Source: Chitinophagaceae bacterium UBA4411 (GTDB lineage: Bacteria; Bacteroidota; Bacteroidia; Chitinophagales; Chitinophagaceae). From it: a stretch of 64,000 bases of DNA. Below the pieces are notes generated by a model, which was given only the letters and a program-made list of their open reading frames with translations, made no database searches and was not told the DNA's origin. Numbering within the stretch: the first letter of the stretch is position 1; each line of letters starts with the position of its first letter. The translations under genes and the position numbers were made by a program. Below, piece by piece: positions 22,545-31,581 of this stretch. The stretch spans positions 186,001 to 250,000 of the forward strand of contig DGQP01000004.1 of assembly GCA_002400415.1 (NCBI GenBank), written 5' to 3'.

Positions 22545-23792
22545 TCAATGATGTTTTTGGTGAAAGACAGTGTGGTAATGATATTTTTTATGCATCCATA
22601 CGGCAAACGCTTCGTAAAAATAAATAACGTCAACAGCCATCACAATAACGATCAGCGAATACTTCATATCCAGTTTGAGATTAAACCAGTCGAATAAGGC
22701 AATGGCCAGGTAAGAAAAAAGAATAATCGAAAAAACCTGGGCCAGCTTGGCCACCAAATGGAACCAGATATGGTTTTCAAGATAGTACCGGATAAAGAAA
22801 GACATGTGCAGCCAGCAAAGCAATATGGCCACCAGCCAGTTGGCCCATGAAGGTAATTTATTTATATAGTTATCCTCAAGGGCCATGGAAATAATATTGG
22901 CATGAATGACAATGCCATTCATATCTGGTACTGATTTTCCTATGAACCTTTCATTCATCGGGGTGAAAAATCGGTCTTCAATATCAGTAGGCTGTTCACT
23001 GATATAGCCCATTAATATTATTTTACCGGTCAACTGGCCGGCTTCAAACTTGTCAAGCATGAGCTCTTCCGGCGTAATAATAAGATACCGTTGTTGGTGC
23101 CGTGAATAATTGATGTAAACCTTATCCTTATTCCTCCTTAGCAATTTTCTGTAAGCGGTGTCATTATACTGTTCAACAATTCTGGAAGAAAAGGCAGGGA
23201 ACATGCTGTCTGCATAATTGCGTTCAAACGGGTCAAAAAAACGGATAGTGGCTAAGGAGTCGGTAAAAAAATTAACATGACCGAATGTAGCTCCTGATTT
23301 AAAATGATCGCCGGTAGTATAGATCGTATCTCCTTTATTGCTGAATTGCAGTTTTTGTGCCAGGACCAGGTTGGGTGTCCTTTTTATTGTTGCAGCAAGA
23401 AGCGAATCTTTAACAGGGTTTTCTTCATCCTCTTTGTAGAAAAGTGCATCAAGGCCGATAACTTTCGGTTTGTAAGATGCCAGCTTATCAATCATAAGAG
23501 CAAGACCTTCCCGGTCTTCATGACGGATATTGACAATGACAATATTTTTGTCTAATGCATGGTTCATATCCTTTCCGAGTTCGGAATAGGTCATATCGCT
23601 GACATCGAAATCTTTCAGCGCCAGTTTCAGCGGATTCAGGACTGATAAATTGAGCGGTATACTCCCGAGCACGACAATGAATATAAACACCCAGATGGTG
23701 GCAAAGATGGTATCCCGTTCATAGAGATACTTGGTAAAATGACGGGGAAAACGCCGGACATGCTGCCCGATACGTTTATGAAGCTGCTTCAT
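22545..23792 (-). CDS. CHASE2 sensor-domain membrane protein without output domain
   Basis: The protein has 415 residues. There is one N-terminal membrane helix (TIFATIWVFIFIVVLGSIPL), a large extracytoplasmic CHASE2 domain (about 55-310; e.g. LDKNIVIVNIRHEDREGLAL, PKVIGLDALFY, GKIILMGYIS, FFTPMNERFIGKSVPDMNG), then three membrane helices (WANWLVAILLCWLHMSFF; VFSIILFSYLAIALF; LIVIVMAVDVIYFYEAFA) and a His-rich tail (KKYHYHTVFHQKHH). CHASE2 domains usually sense extracellular cues for kinases or cyclases fused behind the helices. Here the protein ends after the third helix with no catalytic domain, so output must come from other proteins. It is transcribed before the FecR-like gene and divergently from the caspase-TPR gene. 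Confidence 0.85.
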   Translation of the reverse strand: MKQLHKRIGQHVRRFPRHFTKYLYERDTIFATIWVFIFIVVLGSIPLNLSVLNPLKLALKDFDVSDMTYSELGKDMNHALDKNIVIVNIRHEDREGLALMIDKLASYKPKVIGLDALFYKEDEENPVKDSLLAATIKRTPNLVLAQKLQFSNKGDTIYTTGDHFKSGATFGHVNFFTDSLATIRFFDPFERNYADSMFPAFSSRIVEQYNDTAYRKLLRRNKDKVYINYSRHQQRYLIITPEELMLDKFEAGQLTGKIILMGYISEQPTDIEDRFFTPMNERFIGKSVPDMNGIVIHANIISMALEDNYINKLPSWANWLVAILLCWLHMSFFIRYYLENHIWFHLVAKLAQVFSIILFSYLAIALFDWFNLKLDMKYSLIVIVMAVDVIYFYEAFAVWMHKKYHYHTVFHQKHH

Positions 23793-23923
23793 TCAGTTAG
23801 TTCGTTGGTTAGGTATAGCCGGGGTACTGGTGGTGAAATTCCAGGTTTGCTGATTGCCAGATCTTCCGGGTACATACATTAGTGTATATCCGCTGCAAAT
23901 CTGTAAATTAGTTGTTCGAATTT

Positions 23924-26900
23924 ATGCGAAAAAATCTTGCAATACTGTTTGCAGGCTGTTTGTTTTTTTGCATGATTGCCACCAACGCACATGCTCAGAC
24001 CCCGCCGGCCACCAAAACCGACTCCGCCAGGGGCCCGCAGACCTTTGCCATGATTATGGGTATCTCCACCTATAAATATATCCGCCCGCTGACCTATGCC
24101 GATAAAGATGCCGAAATGTTCAGGGATTACCTGAAGTCGCCGGCAGGAGGAAAGGTACCAGACGCCAATATTTACTGCCTGCTGAACGAACAGGCGATGG
24201 CCGCCAATTTCTGGGTAAAAGGAATGGCCTGGCTGAGGACAAAGGGATTGCAGAAAGGAGACCGGCTTTTTTTCTATCTCGCCGGTCACGGGGATGCCAT
24301 TAACCAGGACGAGTTTTTTTTCCTGACCTATGATTGCAACCCGGCCGGCGATAAGAATAATTATATCGTTACCGGGAACGTGCAGCTTTACACGTTAAAG
24401 AGCCGTATTGGCGAATTCAGCCGCAAAGGAGTGGAAGTGGTATTCATCATGGATGCCTGCCGGAGTAATGAATTGCCGGGAGGGTCGGAAGGGCAGCAGG
24501 TATTAAATGCAGCGATATCGGAAAAGAAAGCAGGAGAGATCATCATGCTGGCTACGGGAGCGGGACAGGAGTCACTGGAAGATGCATCCATTGGTAACGG
24601 GCATGGTTTGTTTACGTATTACCTCGTGGACGGGTTAAATGGAGTAGCGGATACTGTTGGCACAGGAACCCCCGATTATAAAGTTACACTTGGTGAGATA
24701 CAGAAGTATGTAGAACAAAATGTGCCGGCCATTGCACAACAACGCTTCAAGAGAAAACAGGAGCCCTTCTTTTGCTGTAATGAGAACAGCGAAAAGATGA
24801 TGAGTATCGTTGACACGGCCTACCTGAACAAATGGCTGAAGACAAAACAGCTGAAAGCAAAAGGCGGAGGTACTTCCTTTGCTCCGCGGGGCCGGGGTAT
24901 TGGCCGGTACCCGGAAGATACGGTGCTGATCGAAACATATAACCGCTTCAATACAGCGGTGAAGGAAAGCCGGCTGACCGGGAATAATTCTGCAGAATAT
25001 TATTATAATGAGATGGCCCGGAAATATCCCGGTACTTCCTATACTATTGATGCGCAGTCAACGCTGGCCGTGGAGTTCATCAATTTTGCCCAAAGCAAGA
25101 TCAATCTTTACCTGGAATGCAGGGATGCTGCTTCGGTACAAAAGATCAGGGCACAGGTGGAAGAAGCAGAGAAGAGTGATGAAATGACCACCAGTCTCGA
25201 CCGGATGGAAAAAGTGGCGAGGCAGGAATTCTCTGAAGTGGGAGCTATGCTGGAGAAAGCGATCAGTTATATTGCTGAAGATGATCCTGTATTTGCCCAA
25301 TCCCTCTATGGCCGGATGAATTTTTTCAAAGCCAGGGGTTACTTTGGCAAGGACAGGAGGCTGATGGATATCAATAAAGCTTTCCAGTATGCCTACTCCG
25401 CATATGCCACCGATAATAATGCAGCCTACATTTTAAATACACTGGCTTCCCTTCATTTTGATAATGGCCGGACCGACAGCGCTATTTTTTATGCAAGAAG
25501 ATCAATTGCCGCAGCCCCTAACTGGCGGTATCCCTATGTAACATTGGCGTATTCGTATAAAACGCTTGGCCGGGTGGATTCTGCCCTGAAGTATTATCGA
25601 AAAGCGATACAAGTGGATCCGGGCAGCGCTGATGCCTGGGTGGACCTGGGTCACTATTATTATTCATTGTCAAGAGCCGATTCGGCGATTGCTAATTACC
25701 GGCGGGCATTGGCAATAGAACCGGACAATGTATATGCCAGCAATAATATCGGCTGGCTGAATAACGAAAAGAAAAATTATGAAGAGGCAATAGTCTATTT
25801 CCGGAAAGCCATCGCTGCCGATCCGAAATTTGTCAGTGCGTATAATGGGATCAGTAAGGCATTCATCGCGCAAAATAATGCAGACTCGGCAAGAGCTTAT
25901 TTCACCAGGGCCTTTGTTAATTACCAGGATAAGTCTATCGTAAATATTTATATCGGTAATTTTTATAAAGAGCTGAATATGTATGATTCAGCAAAAACAT
26001 ACTACCGGGCTGCTATTGACTTTGATCCCAAATATGAAGAAGCCTGGAACAACCTGGGCCGTGTTTGTTTTAATAGTAAGCAACTGGATTCGGCCAGCTT
26101 TTACTACCGCAATGCACTCCGGGTAAATCCGTTTTCTGCTTTCTCGCTGATCAACCTCGGGCTGGTGTTTAAAGAACAAAAACAGCCGGATTCCACCTAT
26201 GCTTATTTCCAGAAAGCAATCCGGACAGAACCTTCCAACCCCACCATTTTAAACAGCCTCGGGGTTATTTACCGCCAGGATAATAACTATGATTCTGCCA
26301 AAGCTTATTTCAAAAAAGCTTTGTTTATAAAACCAGATTACCGGTCAGCCTATAATAACCTGATGAAAGTATACCGGGAGCTCGGGCAACCGGATTCGGT
26401 AACCAATTATTTGAAAACGCTGCCGCAATTTGATCCCAACAGTATTTCTGTAATGAATGACCTGGGGCTGATCTTTCTTGATCAGAAACGTTATGATTCA
26501 GCCCGGACCTATTACCGCAGGGCTATTGCCATTGATCCGGGGAATTCCCAGTTGTATAATAATATGGGGCTGGTGATGAAAGAAATGAAACAACCGGATT
26601 CTGCTATCGCTTATTTGCAGCGTTCATTGCAAATGAACCCGGAGAATACAACAGCAATGGCCAATCTTTCCACCGTTTTCCGGCAGCTGAAGCAATTTGA
26701 CTCAGCCGGCTTTTATTTTAAAAAGCAGTTGGCTGCCCGTCCGGCTGACACGGAGCAGCAGAATGAGGCGCTTGCTTTTTATTTCCATGAAATGAAACAA
26801 TATGATTCTTCAGTGTATTATTTCAAAAAGGTAATTGAACAAAATCCCCTGCATGTGCCTGCGCATAATAATATCGGGGCCGCTTATATGAACATGGAGC

Positions 26901-27274
26901 AGAATGATTCTGCCTTCATTTACTACCGGCGTGCGGTGGCCATTGACTCCAATAACTCCGGCTCTGCATTCAATCTGGGTATTTTATTCCATTCCCTCCG
27001 GCAATACGATTCTTCGATTATTTACATCGGACGTTCCATCCGTTTAAACCCTAAAAACGGGAAAGCTTATTTTGACCTTGCCTGCAGTTATGCCCTGCTG
27101 AATAAACCAGAGCCCGCTATTCTTTACCTGCGGCAGGCTTATGAAAGAGGGTATAAGAATTTTGATGCTTTATTCAGCGACCCCGATCTCTCGGGGTTAA
27201 AGAATTATAAAGAATACCAGGCTTTACTGGATAAATACCTTCCCGGCTGGAAGGAGAGAAAGCCAGCTCCATAA
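23924..27274 (+). CDS. Secreted caspase-like (C14) protease with long TPR array
   Basis: The protein has 1116 residues from ATG at 23924 (signal MRKNLAILFAGCLFFCMIAT, cleaved near AHAQ); the TTG 12 bp upstream is less likely. The caspase-like domain spans about 38-290: FAMIMGISTYKYIRPLTYAD, catalytic His122 in FYLAGHGD and Cys179 in VVFIMDACRSNELPG, and the conserved ATGAGQESLE. Residues ~330-460 are a helical linker. From ~460 to 1105 lies a tandem series of about 18 TPRs, many with the same YDSAxxYYRKA phrasing (e.g. VDSALKYYRKAIQVDPGSAD). A secreted, TPR-bearing bacterial caspase homologue probably cleaves or binds envelope proteins; its substrate is unknown. Divergent from CHASE2/FecR-like genes across ~130 bp, suggesting joint function. 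Confidence 0.88.
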   Translation: MRKNLAILFAGCLFFCMIATNAHAQTPPATKTDSARGPQTFAMIMGISTYKYIRPLTYADKDAEMFRDYLKSPAGGKVPDANIYCLLNEQAMAANFWVKGMAWLRTKGLQKGDRLFFYLAGHGDAINQDEFFFLTYDCNPAGDKNNYIVTGNVQLYTLKSRIGEFSRKGVEVVFIMDACRSNELPGGSEGQQVLNAAISEKKAGEIIMLATGAGQESLEDASIGNGHGLFTYYLVDGLNGVADTVGTGTPDYKVTLGEIQKYVEQNVPAIAQQRFKRKQEPFFCCNENSEKMMSIVDTAYLNKWLKTKQLKAKGGGTSFAPRGRGIGRYPEDTVLIETYNRFNTAVKESRLTGNNSAEYYYNEMARKYPGTSYTIDAQSTLAVEFINFAQSKINLYLECRDAASVQKIRAQVEEAEKSDEMTTSLDRMEKVARQEFSEVGAMLEKAISYIAEDDPVFAQSLYGRMNFFKARGYFGKDRRLMDINKAFQYAYSAYATDNNAAYILNTLASLHFDNGRTDSAIFYARRSIAAAPNWRYPYVTLAYSYKTLGRVDSALKYYRKAIQVDPGSADAWVDLGHYYYSLSRADSAIANYRRALAIEPDNVYASNNIGWLNNEKKNYEEAIVYFRKAIAADPKFVSAYNGISKAFIAQNNADSARAYFTRAFVNYQDKSIVNIYIGNFYKELNMYDSAKTYYRAAIDFDPKYEEAWNNLGRVCFNSKQLDSASFYYRNALRVNPFSAFSLINLGLVFKEQKQPDSTYAYFQKAIRTEPSNPTILNSLGVIYRQDNNYDSAKAYFKKALFIKPDYRSAYNNLMKVYRELGQPDSVTNYLKTLPQFDPNSISVMNDLGLIFLDQKRYDSARTYYRRAIAIDPGNSQLYNNMGLVMKEMKQPDSAIAYLQRSLQMNPENTTAMANLSTVFRQLKQFDSAGFYFKKQLAARPADTEQQNEALAFYFHEMKQYDSSVYYFKKVIEQNPLHVPAHNNIGAAYMNMEQNDSAFIYYRRAVAIDSNNSGSAFNLGILFHSLRQYDSSIIYIGRSIRLNPKNGKAYFDLACSYALLNKPEPAILYLRQAYERGYKNFDALFSDPDLSGLKNYKEYQALLDKYLPGWKERKPAP

Positions 27275-27337
27275 AGTTAAATAGCCGGAAAACCTGCCGG
27301 CATTCTGGATACGCTCCCCGGGGTCATACAGGGTTTG

Positions 27338-28639
27338 ATGGAAGTCAGTTTTTTAACCGGCGCAAACGGCTATTTTAATAGTACAGAAGCAGTAAGCATG
27401 CGTTTTTTTGACCAGCTGATATTCTCCGTTTGCCTTATGGCGTTTATTTATACGCTGGTCTTTGTACTGAGGCGCAAACCCCGGGCCTATTATTTTTTTA
27501 TTGCCAGCTACCTCTTTATCGCATATACGCTTTTGCTTAATTATGCCGCCTATACCGGGATAATTATTGATTTCCCGCATTTATACAGAACTGCTTCTCC
27601 TTTGCAATACCTGTCGCTTCCTTTGGGATATTTCTTTGTATTGTATACCGTAAAGCCCGGCCGGCAGTTCAGGTATTATGATCTGCTGCATTTGCTGCCA
27701 TTCCTGTTTCATGTTATTGAATTAGGATCATTCTATTTTACAGGCACAGCTGAAAAAGCCCGGTTTGTGCGTGCCGCCTCGCAAAATATCTATACACTCT
27801 GGAATGCTCCTAATGGCCTTTTTTTTACTTACCGCGAACATATGATCATCAAAGTAATCCTGATGATGATATATCTTTTGTTCCAGTGGCGTTTGATTGC
27901 CCGGTACCGGAAAAAATGGGATATCGCTTTAAAGAAACAAAACCGGGTGCTGCTTGGATGGATACAATTTGAAACGTTTTTAAAAACCCTGTGGTGTGTG
28001 TTTCTTTTGACTTCTGTTTCTTTCATTCATTTAACGCCGGTACTGGCCATTCTTCCGACCGCATTAGTAATCGGGTATTTATTATCTGCTTTCATCTACA
28101 CCATGCTGTATCCCTCCCTGTTATCGGGAATACAACCCGTAAGCATTGATTTTAGTAAATCAGCAGCAGACCTGCATCCTGCTCCCGGTAACGGGTATTC
28201 TGAGCAACCGGCACAAAAGAACGATCTGAAAGAAGAAGCAGATAATACCCCGGAGCAACCCGGCAAAAACCTGCTCCGGTCGGCACAGCAATTTGTGCAA
28301 CTGGAGATTTATATGCAGACAGAGCAGCCTTTCCTGGATTTTAATTTATCAAGAGCGATGCTGGCTGAAAAGGTAAGAATTCCTGCCCGGAGGCTTTCTG
28401 ATATTATAAAGCAGGAAACCGGGCTCGGTTTTTCAGACTATGTCAATAATTACCGGATCAATTACCTGGAGCACCAATTAAAAACTGATAAGAACTGGAA
28501 AAATTTTACCATCGAGGCCATTGCTGTGCAATCAGGTTTTTATACCCGGTCGGCCTTTAATAACTCCCTGAAACGATTAAAAAATGAGACCCCGACAGAA
28601 CTTCTCAACCGGGTTTTAAAAAATATGCATGCTTTGTAG
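27338..28639 (+). CDS. Membrane-bound AraC-family transcriptional regulator
   Basis: The protein has about 433 residues from ATG 27338; ATG at 27398 (MRFFDQLIFSVCLMAF) is an alternative start. The N-terminal ~260 residues carry seven or so hydrophobic helices (LIFSVCLMAFIYTLVFVL, AYYFFIASYLFIAYTLLL, ILPTALVIGYLLSAFIYTML). A charged linker (about 270-320) follows, then an AraC-type DNA-binding domain (FNLSRAMLAEKVRIPARRLS and FTIEAIAVQSGFYTRSAFNN). This class joins a membrane sensor directly to a cytoplasmic AraC reader. It begins 63 bp after the caspase-TPR gene in the same direction and may be cotranscribed or regulate that region. Signal and targets are unknown. Confidence 0.85.
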   Translation: MEVSFLTGANGYFNSTEAVSMRFFDQLIFSVCLMAFIYTLVFVLRRKPRAYYFFIASYLFIAYTLLLNYAAYTGIIIDFPHLYRTASPLQYLSLPLGYFFVLYTVKPGRQFRYYDLLHLLPFLFHVIELGSFYFTGTAEKARFVRAASQNIYTLWNAPNGLFFTYREHMIIKVILMMIYLLFQWRLIARYRKKWDIALKKQNRVLLGWIQFETFLKTLWCVFLLTSVSFIHLTPVLAILPTALVIGYLLSAFIYTMLYPSLLSGIQPVSIDFSKSAADLHPAPGNGYSEQPAQKNDLKEEADNTPEQPGKNLLRSAQQFVQLEIYMQTEQPFLDFNLSRAMLAEKVRIPARRLSDIIKQETGLGFSDYVNNYRINYLEHQLKTDKNWKNFTIEAIAVQSGFYTRSAFNNSLKRLKNETPTELLNRVLKNMHAL

Positions 28640-28866
28640 TCCTGTTTATATCCAGCTTGTAAGATTTTGTGCTTTCTTGAAATTTATAAACCATTGGATA
28701 TTAATCCCCGGGCAAAATACCAGACAGGAATTTTGCTTCCTTGCATTTTATCAGACCGGCAGAGGACATTGCCCGTCTAATTTTGTCTGTAAGAACTTCT
28801 TTTAGGGATTCATGGTTCTGTGAAATACCTCCTTACATTAAATCAGTTCGGATAAAAAGGCTGCAT

Positions 28867-29367
28867 ATGAAAACGGTAAAGGAACCCGATGGTTTGTTGC
28901 TGACCGGTATCAATTCAGCAGAAGAAGCAAATTCATTTTCGGACGAGAACCAATCAATGAGAAAGAACATAAGCGTCATTATTGCAGATGATCATTCTAT
29001 TTTCAGGAATGCTGCCAAAACTATTATTGAGAGCCACCCGCAGATTAACGTGGTTGCTATTTGCGAAAACGGGCTGGAGACAATAGAGACTGCAAAGAAA
29101 CTTCAGCCGGATATTGTCCTGATGGATATTAATATGGAAAATCCGGACGGATTTGATACAACTGCATTGCTGCAGAAGGAAATTCCGGGTATAAAAGTAA
29201 TTGGCTTTTCCGTTCATGATGAGCAGCAGTACGTTTCCAGGATGCTGCAGGCGGGAGCTATGGGGTATATCACCAAAACATCGCCCCGCAGCGAGATCAT
29301 CGGGGCTATTCTCGAGGTGTATTCAGGGCGTCAATATATTTGCCGGGAAGTCAGGGACCGGAGTTAG
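28867..29367 (+). CDS. REC-only response regulator, NarL-type receiver without HTH
   Basis: A 166-residue protein is given from ATG 28867. An open TTG start at 28741 or ATG at 28957 (directly before the domain) are possible. The receiver domain has IIADDHSIFRNAAKTII (acidic pair), the phosphoacceptor Asp in DIVLMDINM, the conserved Ser in VIGFSVHDE and Lys in GYITKTSP. In NarL/FixJ regulators a LuxR-type HTH follows immediately; here the frame stops after YICREVRDRS, so the DNA-binding half is missing. It may act as a phosphate sink or protein partner, or may be a truncated relic. No histidine kinase is encoded nearby. A hairpin terminator follows at 29401. Confidence 0.75.
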   Translation: MKTVKEPDGLLLTGINSAEEANSFSDENQSMRKNISVIIADDHSIFRNAAKTIIESHPQINVVAICENGLETIETAKKLQPDIVLMDINMENPDGFDTTALLQKEIPGIKVIGFSVHDEQQYVSRMLQAGAMGYITKTSPRSEIIGAILEVYSGRQYICREVRDRS

Positions 29368-29400
29368 GTGACCACCGGTTATACCCCTTATATGTATATG

Positions 29401-29430
29401 ACAAAAGCCTTACATCAGTAAGGCTTTTGT
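29401..29430. terminator. Bidirectional hairpin terminator abutting tRNA-Arg
   Basis: A perfect 13-bp stem (ACAAAAGCCTTAC / GTAAGGCTTTTGT) with a 4-nt ATCA loop. It can end both the response-regulator transcript (+) and the tRNA (-). Its last base, 29430, is the complement of the tRNA discriminator base. Confidence 0.85.
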
Positions 29431-29503
29431 GACCCCGTCAGGATTCAAACCTGAAACCTTTTGATCCGTAGTCAAATGCTCTATTCAGTTGAGCTACGGG
29501 GCC
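29430..29503 (-). tRNA. tRNA-Arg (anticodon ACG)
   Basis: The cloverleaf folds by eye on the minus strand. Acceptor GGCCCCG pairs with CGGGGTC (one G-U); D stem GCTC/GAGC; anticodon stem TTTGA/TCAAA with loop CTACGGA, giving anticodon ACG (read as ICG after deamination); T stem TCAGG/CCTGA with loop TTTGAAT. The discriminator is A. CCA is not encoded. It lies between the REC gene terminator and the NagB gene. Confidence 0.96.
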
Positions 29504-29566
29504 AATCCCCTTTTGGGGCTGCAAATATAGGCCTGTATTTTTAAAATCTGAAATCTAAATCCGGCT

Positions 29567-31495
29567 CTAATAATGCCACCTGACAAAGGCTTCCATAGCT
29601 GCATAATGGGTAAGGCCCAAGTCGGCGTAGAGATTAGCCGTTGCCGCATTTCTTTCTTCGGCCCGCTGCCAGAATTCCCTGGAATCACTTCCCTGGAAAG
29701 GAACCATATCTTTTTGTGATTGGTGGATGAAAATGCCAAAACGTTTTTTCAATACCTGGTCGGGACTCATGGGGATGGCCATTTCAATTTCTTCAATATT
29801 CCATTCCTGCCAGGCACCTTTATATAGCCAGAGCCAGCAGTCATTGATCCAGTCATCTCCCGCAGCTTTAATGCGTTTGAGTGATTCCAGTACCACGTTG
29901 AAACAAACGATATGTGTGCCATGCGGGTCTGCAAAATCGCCGGCGCAATAAACCTGTTGCGGTTTTACCTGGCGCAACAAATCCATAGTGATTTTTATAT
30001 CCTTTTCACTCATCGGTTTTTTCTCAATCGTTCCTGTTTCATAAAAAGGGAGATTCTGAAAATGGATATGTTCATCTTTGATGCCAACATAGCGGCAGGT
30101 AGCCCTTGCCTCGCATCGCCTGATCAAACCTTTGATGGCGCGGATATTCGGTGTATCCACCTGGTTGGATTTCTTTTTGGCAATGAACTTACGGGCATCG
30201 TCTAATATCTTACCGGATTTTTGTGTATCAATACCGGCTATCTCTTCAAAGCCCACGGCAAAATCAAGGAAGCGGGTCACAAATTCATCGGTAACGGCAA
30301 TATTCCCGCTGGTCTGGTAGCCAACATGAACCTCATGTCCCTGGTCCTGCAAACGCTGAAAGGTGCCGCCCATGCTGATGATGTCATCATCCGGGTGGGG
30401 AGAGAAGATGATGACTTTCTTCGGGTAGGGATTTGAACGTTCCGGGTGGTTAGGCATATTGGAATCAGGTTTTCCGCCCGGCCAGCCGGTAATGGAATCA
30501 CGCAACAGATAATATACCTGCAGGTTGATCTCGTAAGCATCTCCTTTTTCCACCAGTAAATCACTTAACCCGTATTCATTATAATCGGCATTGGTGAGGC
30601 TCAGTACAGGTTTTTTTAACTTCAGGGCCATATTCACCACTGCTTTTTTGATCATCTTTGGCGTCCATTCGCAATCGCCGGTCAGCCAGGGTGATTTATT
30701 CCTTGTTAACTCGGACGCAGCCGCCTCATCCACCACAAATGTGACGTCATCATGATTCTGCAGCAGGGAAGCAGGCACATGCTCGTTGTCGTCATCTTCA
30801 GCAGCCATTTTTATAACCGGGGCTTTACCTGAACCCCATGCCATCAGGATGATCTTCCTGGATTGTAAGATTGTTCCGATACCCATCGTGATCGCCAGGC
30901 GGGGCACTTCCGATATATTGGCAAATTCGTAGGAATTGGCAATACGTGTGGAGGTATCCAGGGTAATCAGTCTTGTTTTGGAATAGATGCCGGAACCCGG
31001 TTCATTGAATCCAATATGTCCATTGTTACCGATACCGAGTATCTGCAGGTCAATACCACCTGCCTCTTTTATTTTTTTCTCATAATCGCTGCAATGGGCT
31101 TTAATAGCCTCCTTCCTGGTCTCACCGTTGGGGATATGAATATTTTTCGGGTTGATATCAACATGATCAAACAAATTGACCCGCATAAAGCGGTCATAAC
31201 TCTGCAGGGCTTTGTTATCAATCGGGTAATACTCGTCAAGGTTGAATGTAACAACATTCTTAAAGCTCAGCTTTTCCTCGCGGTGCATACGTACCAGTTC
31301 TGCATATAATGTTTTTGGGGTGGAGCCGGTGGCTAATCCCAGGACGCATTTTTCTTTTTTCTGTTGTTTTGCACGGATCAGGTCAGCGATTTGTTGTGCA
31401 ACAAACCTGGATCCTTCTTTCAGATCGGGATAAATCTTAACAGGTATTTTTTCAAAACTATCAGCGAGGTCAATGGGAGCTGTTTTTGTAGCCAT
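29567..31495 (-). CDS. Glucosamine-6-phosphate deaminase fused to PIG-L-type deacetylase
   Basis: The protein has 642 residues from ATG 31495 (MATKTAPIDLADSF); a longer upstream frame is not preferred. The N-terminal half (about 20-270) is NagB: VLGLATGSTPKTLYAEL, FNLDEYYPI, ILGIGNNGHIGFNEPGS. It converts glucosamine-6-phosphate to fructose-6-phosphate and ammonia. The C-terminal half (about 365-640) is a PIG-L/LmbE zinc-dependent deacetylase-like domain with the metal motif PHPDDD and a later DPHGTH. In this phylum the two activities (deacetylation and deamination of GlcNAc derivatives) are commonly joined. No signal peptide, so cytosolic. It follows a GH20 hexosaminidase gene, which supplies GlcNAc. 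Confidence 0.93.
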   Translation of the reverse strand: MATKTAPIDLADSFEKIPVKIYPDLKEGSRFVAQQIADLIRAKQQKKEKCVLGLATGSTPKTLYAELVRMHREEKLSFKNVVTFNLDEYYPIDNKALQSYDRFMRVNLFDHVDINPKNIHIPNGETRKEAIKAHCSDYEKKIKEAGGIDLQILGIGNNGHIGFNEPGSGIYSKTRLITLDTSTRIANSYEFANISEVPRLAITMGIGTILQSRKIILMAWGSGKAPVIKMAAEDDDNEHVPASLLQNHDDVTFVVDEAAASELTRNKSPWLTGDCEWTPKMIKKAVVNMALKLKKPVLSLTNADYNEYGLSDLLVEKGDAYEINLQVYYLLRDSITGWPGGKPDSNMPNHPERSNPYPKKVIIFSPHPDDDIISMGGTFQRLQDQGHEVHVGYQTSGNIAVTDEFVTRFLDFAVGFEEIAGIDTQKSGKILDDARKFIAKKKSNQVDTPNIRAIKGLIRRCEARATCRYVGIKDEHIHFQNLPFYETGTIEKKPMSEKDIKITMDLLRQVKPQQVYCAGDFADPHGTHIVCFNVVLESLKRIKAAGDDWINDCWLWLYKGAWQEWNIEEIEMAIPMSPDQVLKKRFGIFIHQSQKDMVPFQGSDSREFWQRAEERNAATANLYADLGLTHYAAMEAFVRWHY

Positions 31496-31581
31496 GTAAA
31501 TATGTTTTCGTTTATTGCCTGTCAAAGATATTAAAATGTCAATGGCAGGAAATAAGATTGTGGCAGCAAAAACCTGCAATT

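Noticed and set aside
28741..28866. N-terminal extension of the response regulator
   Set aside because: The upstream frame starts at TTG and shows no domain; ATG at 28867 or 28957 is more likely.
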